NCBI GenBank assembly: GCA_015499985.1
Contig: JAAAUF010000462.1
Coordinates: forward strand, 1 to 32,398
DNA length: 32,398 bases
Origin: Haplosporangium gracile
Lineage: Eukaryota; Mortierellomycota; Mortierellomycetes; Mortierellales; Mortierellaceae
Direction: 5' to 3'
Part shown: piece by piece, positions 32,168 through 32,398 of the stretch
Layout: each line of letters begins with the position of its first letter
How positions within the stretch are numbered: position 1 is the stretch's first letter
Position numbers and translations under genes: made by a program
The notes under the pieces: model-generated
The model's database searches: none
The model's input: only the letters and a program-made list of their open reading frames with translations
Told to the model about the DNA's origin: nothing

Positions 32168-32398
32168 CACCCTCTCAGCTTTTTTATCTTTAAAAAAAAA
32201 AAATAGAGAAGGATGCCACAGCTGCATGCGTTCCCGTTCCAACTTGTTGGTATAAAGTGGGCCGTTTCATTTCACACAATCAAAAAGACAAAGGAGGTGA
32301 CGCCGTGTCGGAGCAGATACAAAATGGCGCCTTGTTTTCATCAACTTCCAACCCATAACCACCCAAGATACTCTCCCTCTTTTCTCGTTTTTCTTTTT
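32168..32398. other. Downstream spacer, possibly the promoter of the next gene
   Basis: No coding frame is supported. The last 60 bases (CAACTTCC, ACCCATAACCACC, then a CT-rich run) resemble the C/A- and pyrimidine-rich leaders before other genes here, so a plus-strand gene may begin just past the window. Confidence 0.35.

Overview
The window is nuclear DNA from a filamentous, early-diverging fungus, most likely Mortierellomycota (Mortierella, Linnemannia or a relative). Genes are dense, on both strands, and cut by many short spliceosomal introns (83-163 bp). In my gene models every assigned donor but one starts GTA and almost every acceptor is TAG, often with a CTAAC branch point. The decayed gene families at the left end (Fanzor/TnpB-like, F-box/LRR-like, large secreted or membrane glycoprotein) are ones I recall as expanded in Mortierella. 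That assignment is from memory, not a search.

Left part (1-5,060): a relic-rich stretch without a convincing intact gene. It holds (i) the 5' two thirds of a decayed TnpB/Fanzor-like gene on the minus strand, running off the window edge, with three in-frame stops, two frameshifts and one host-type intron; (ii) head to head with it, and overlapping it across a 9-bp minisatellite, a decayed leucine-rich-repeat gene on the plus strand; (iii) a broken minus-strand gene for a secreted or membrane glycoprotein. A purine tract follows.

Right part (5,461-32,139): ten apparently intact genes, mostly housekeeping. In order: DPH1 (diphthamide synthesis on eEF2, minus) and RIO2 kinase (40S maturation, plus), sharing a 394-bp divergent promoter; a 1,083-residue serine-rich protein of unknown function (minus), divergent from a SANT/Myb-domain protein (plus); a TypA/BipA translational GTPase with a predicted mitochondrial presequence (minus), divergent from proteasome subunit beta-2 (plus); NPRL3 of the GATOR1/SEACIT complex (plus), convergent on an AKR7-type aldo-keto reductase (minus); PIG-S/Gpi17 of the GPI transamidase (plus); and a START-domain lipid-transfer protein with a membrane segment at each end (plus). 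Several genes touch translation, protein turnover and growth control, but nothing shows that they work as one system. The arrangement looks like ordinary divergent and convergent packing.

The most unusual item is the Fanzor/TnpB-like relic with its neighbouring decayed genes. I found no tRNA, rRNA, CRISPR array or intact transposon. Exon boundaries were read by eye from splice motifs, reading frame and remembered homologues.
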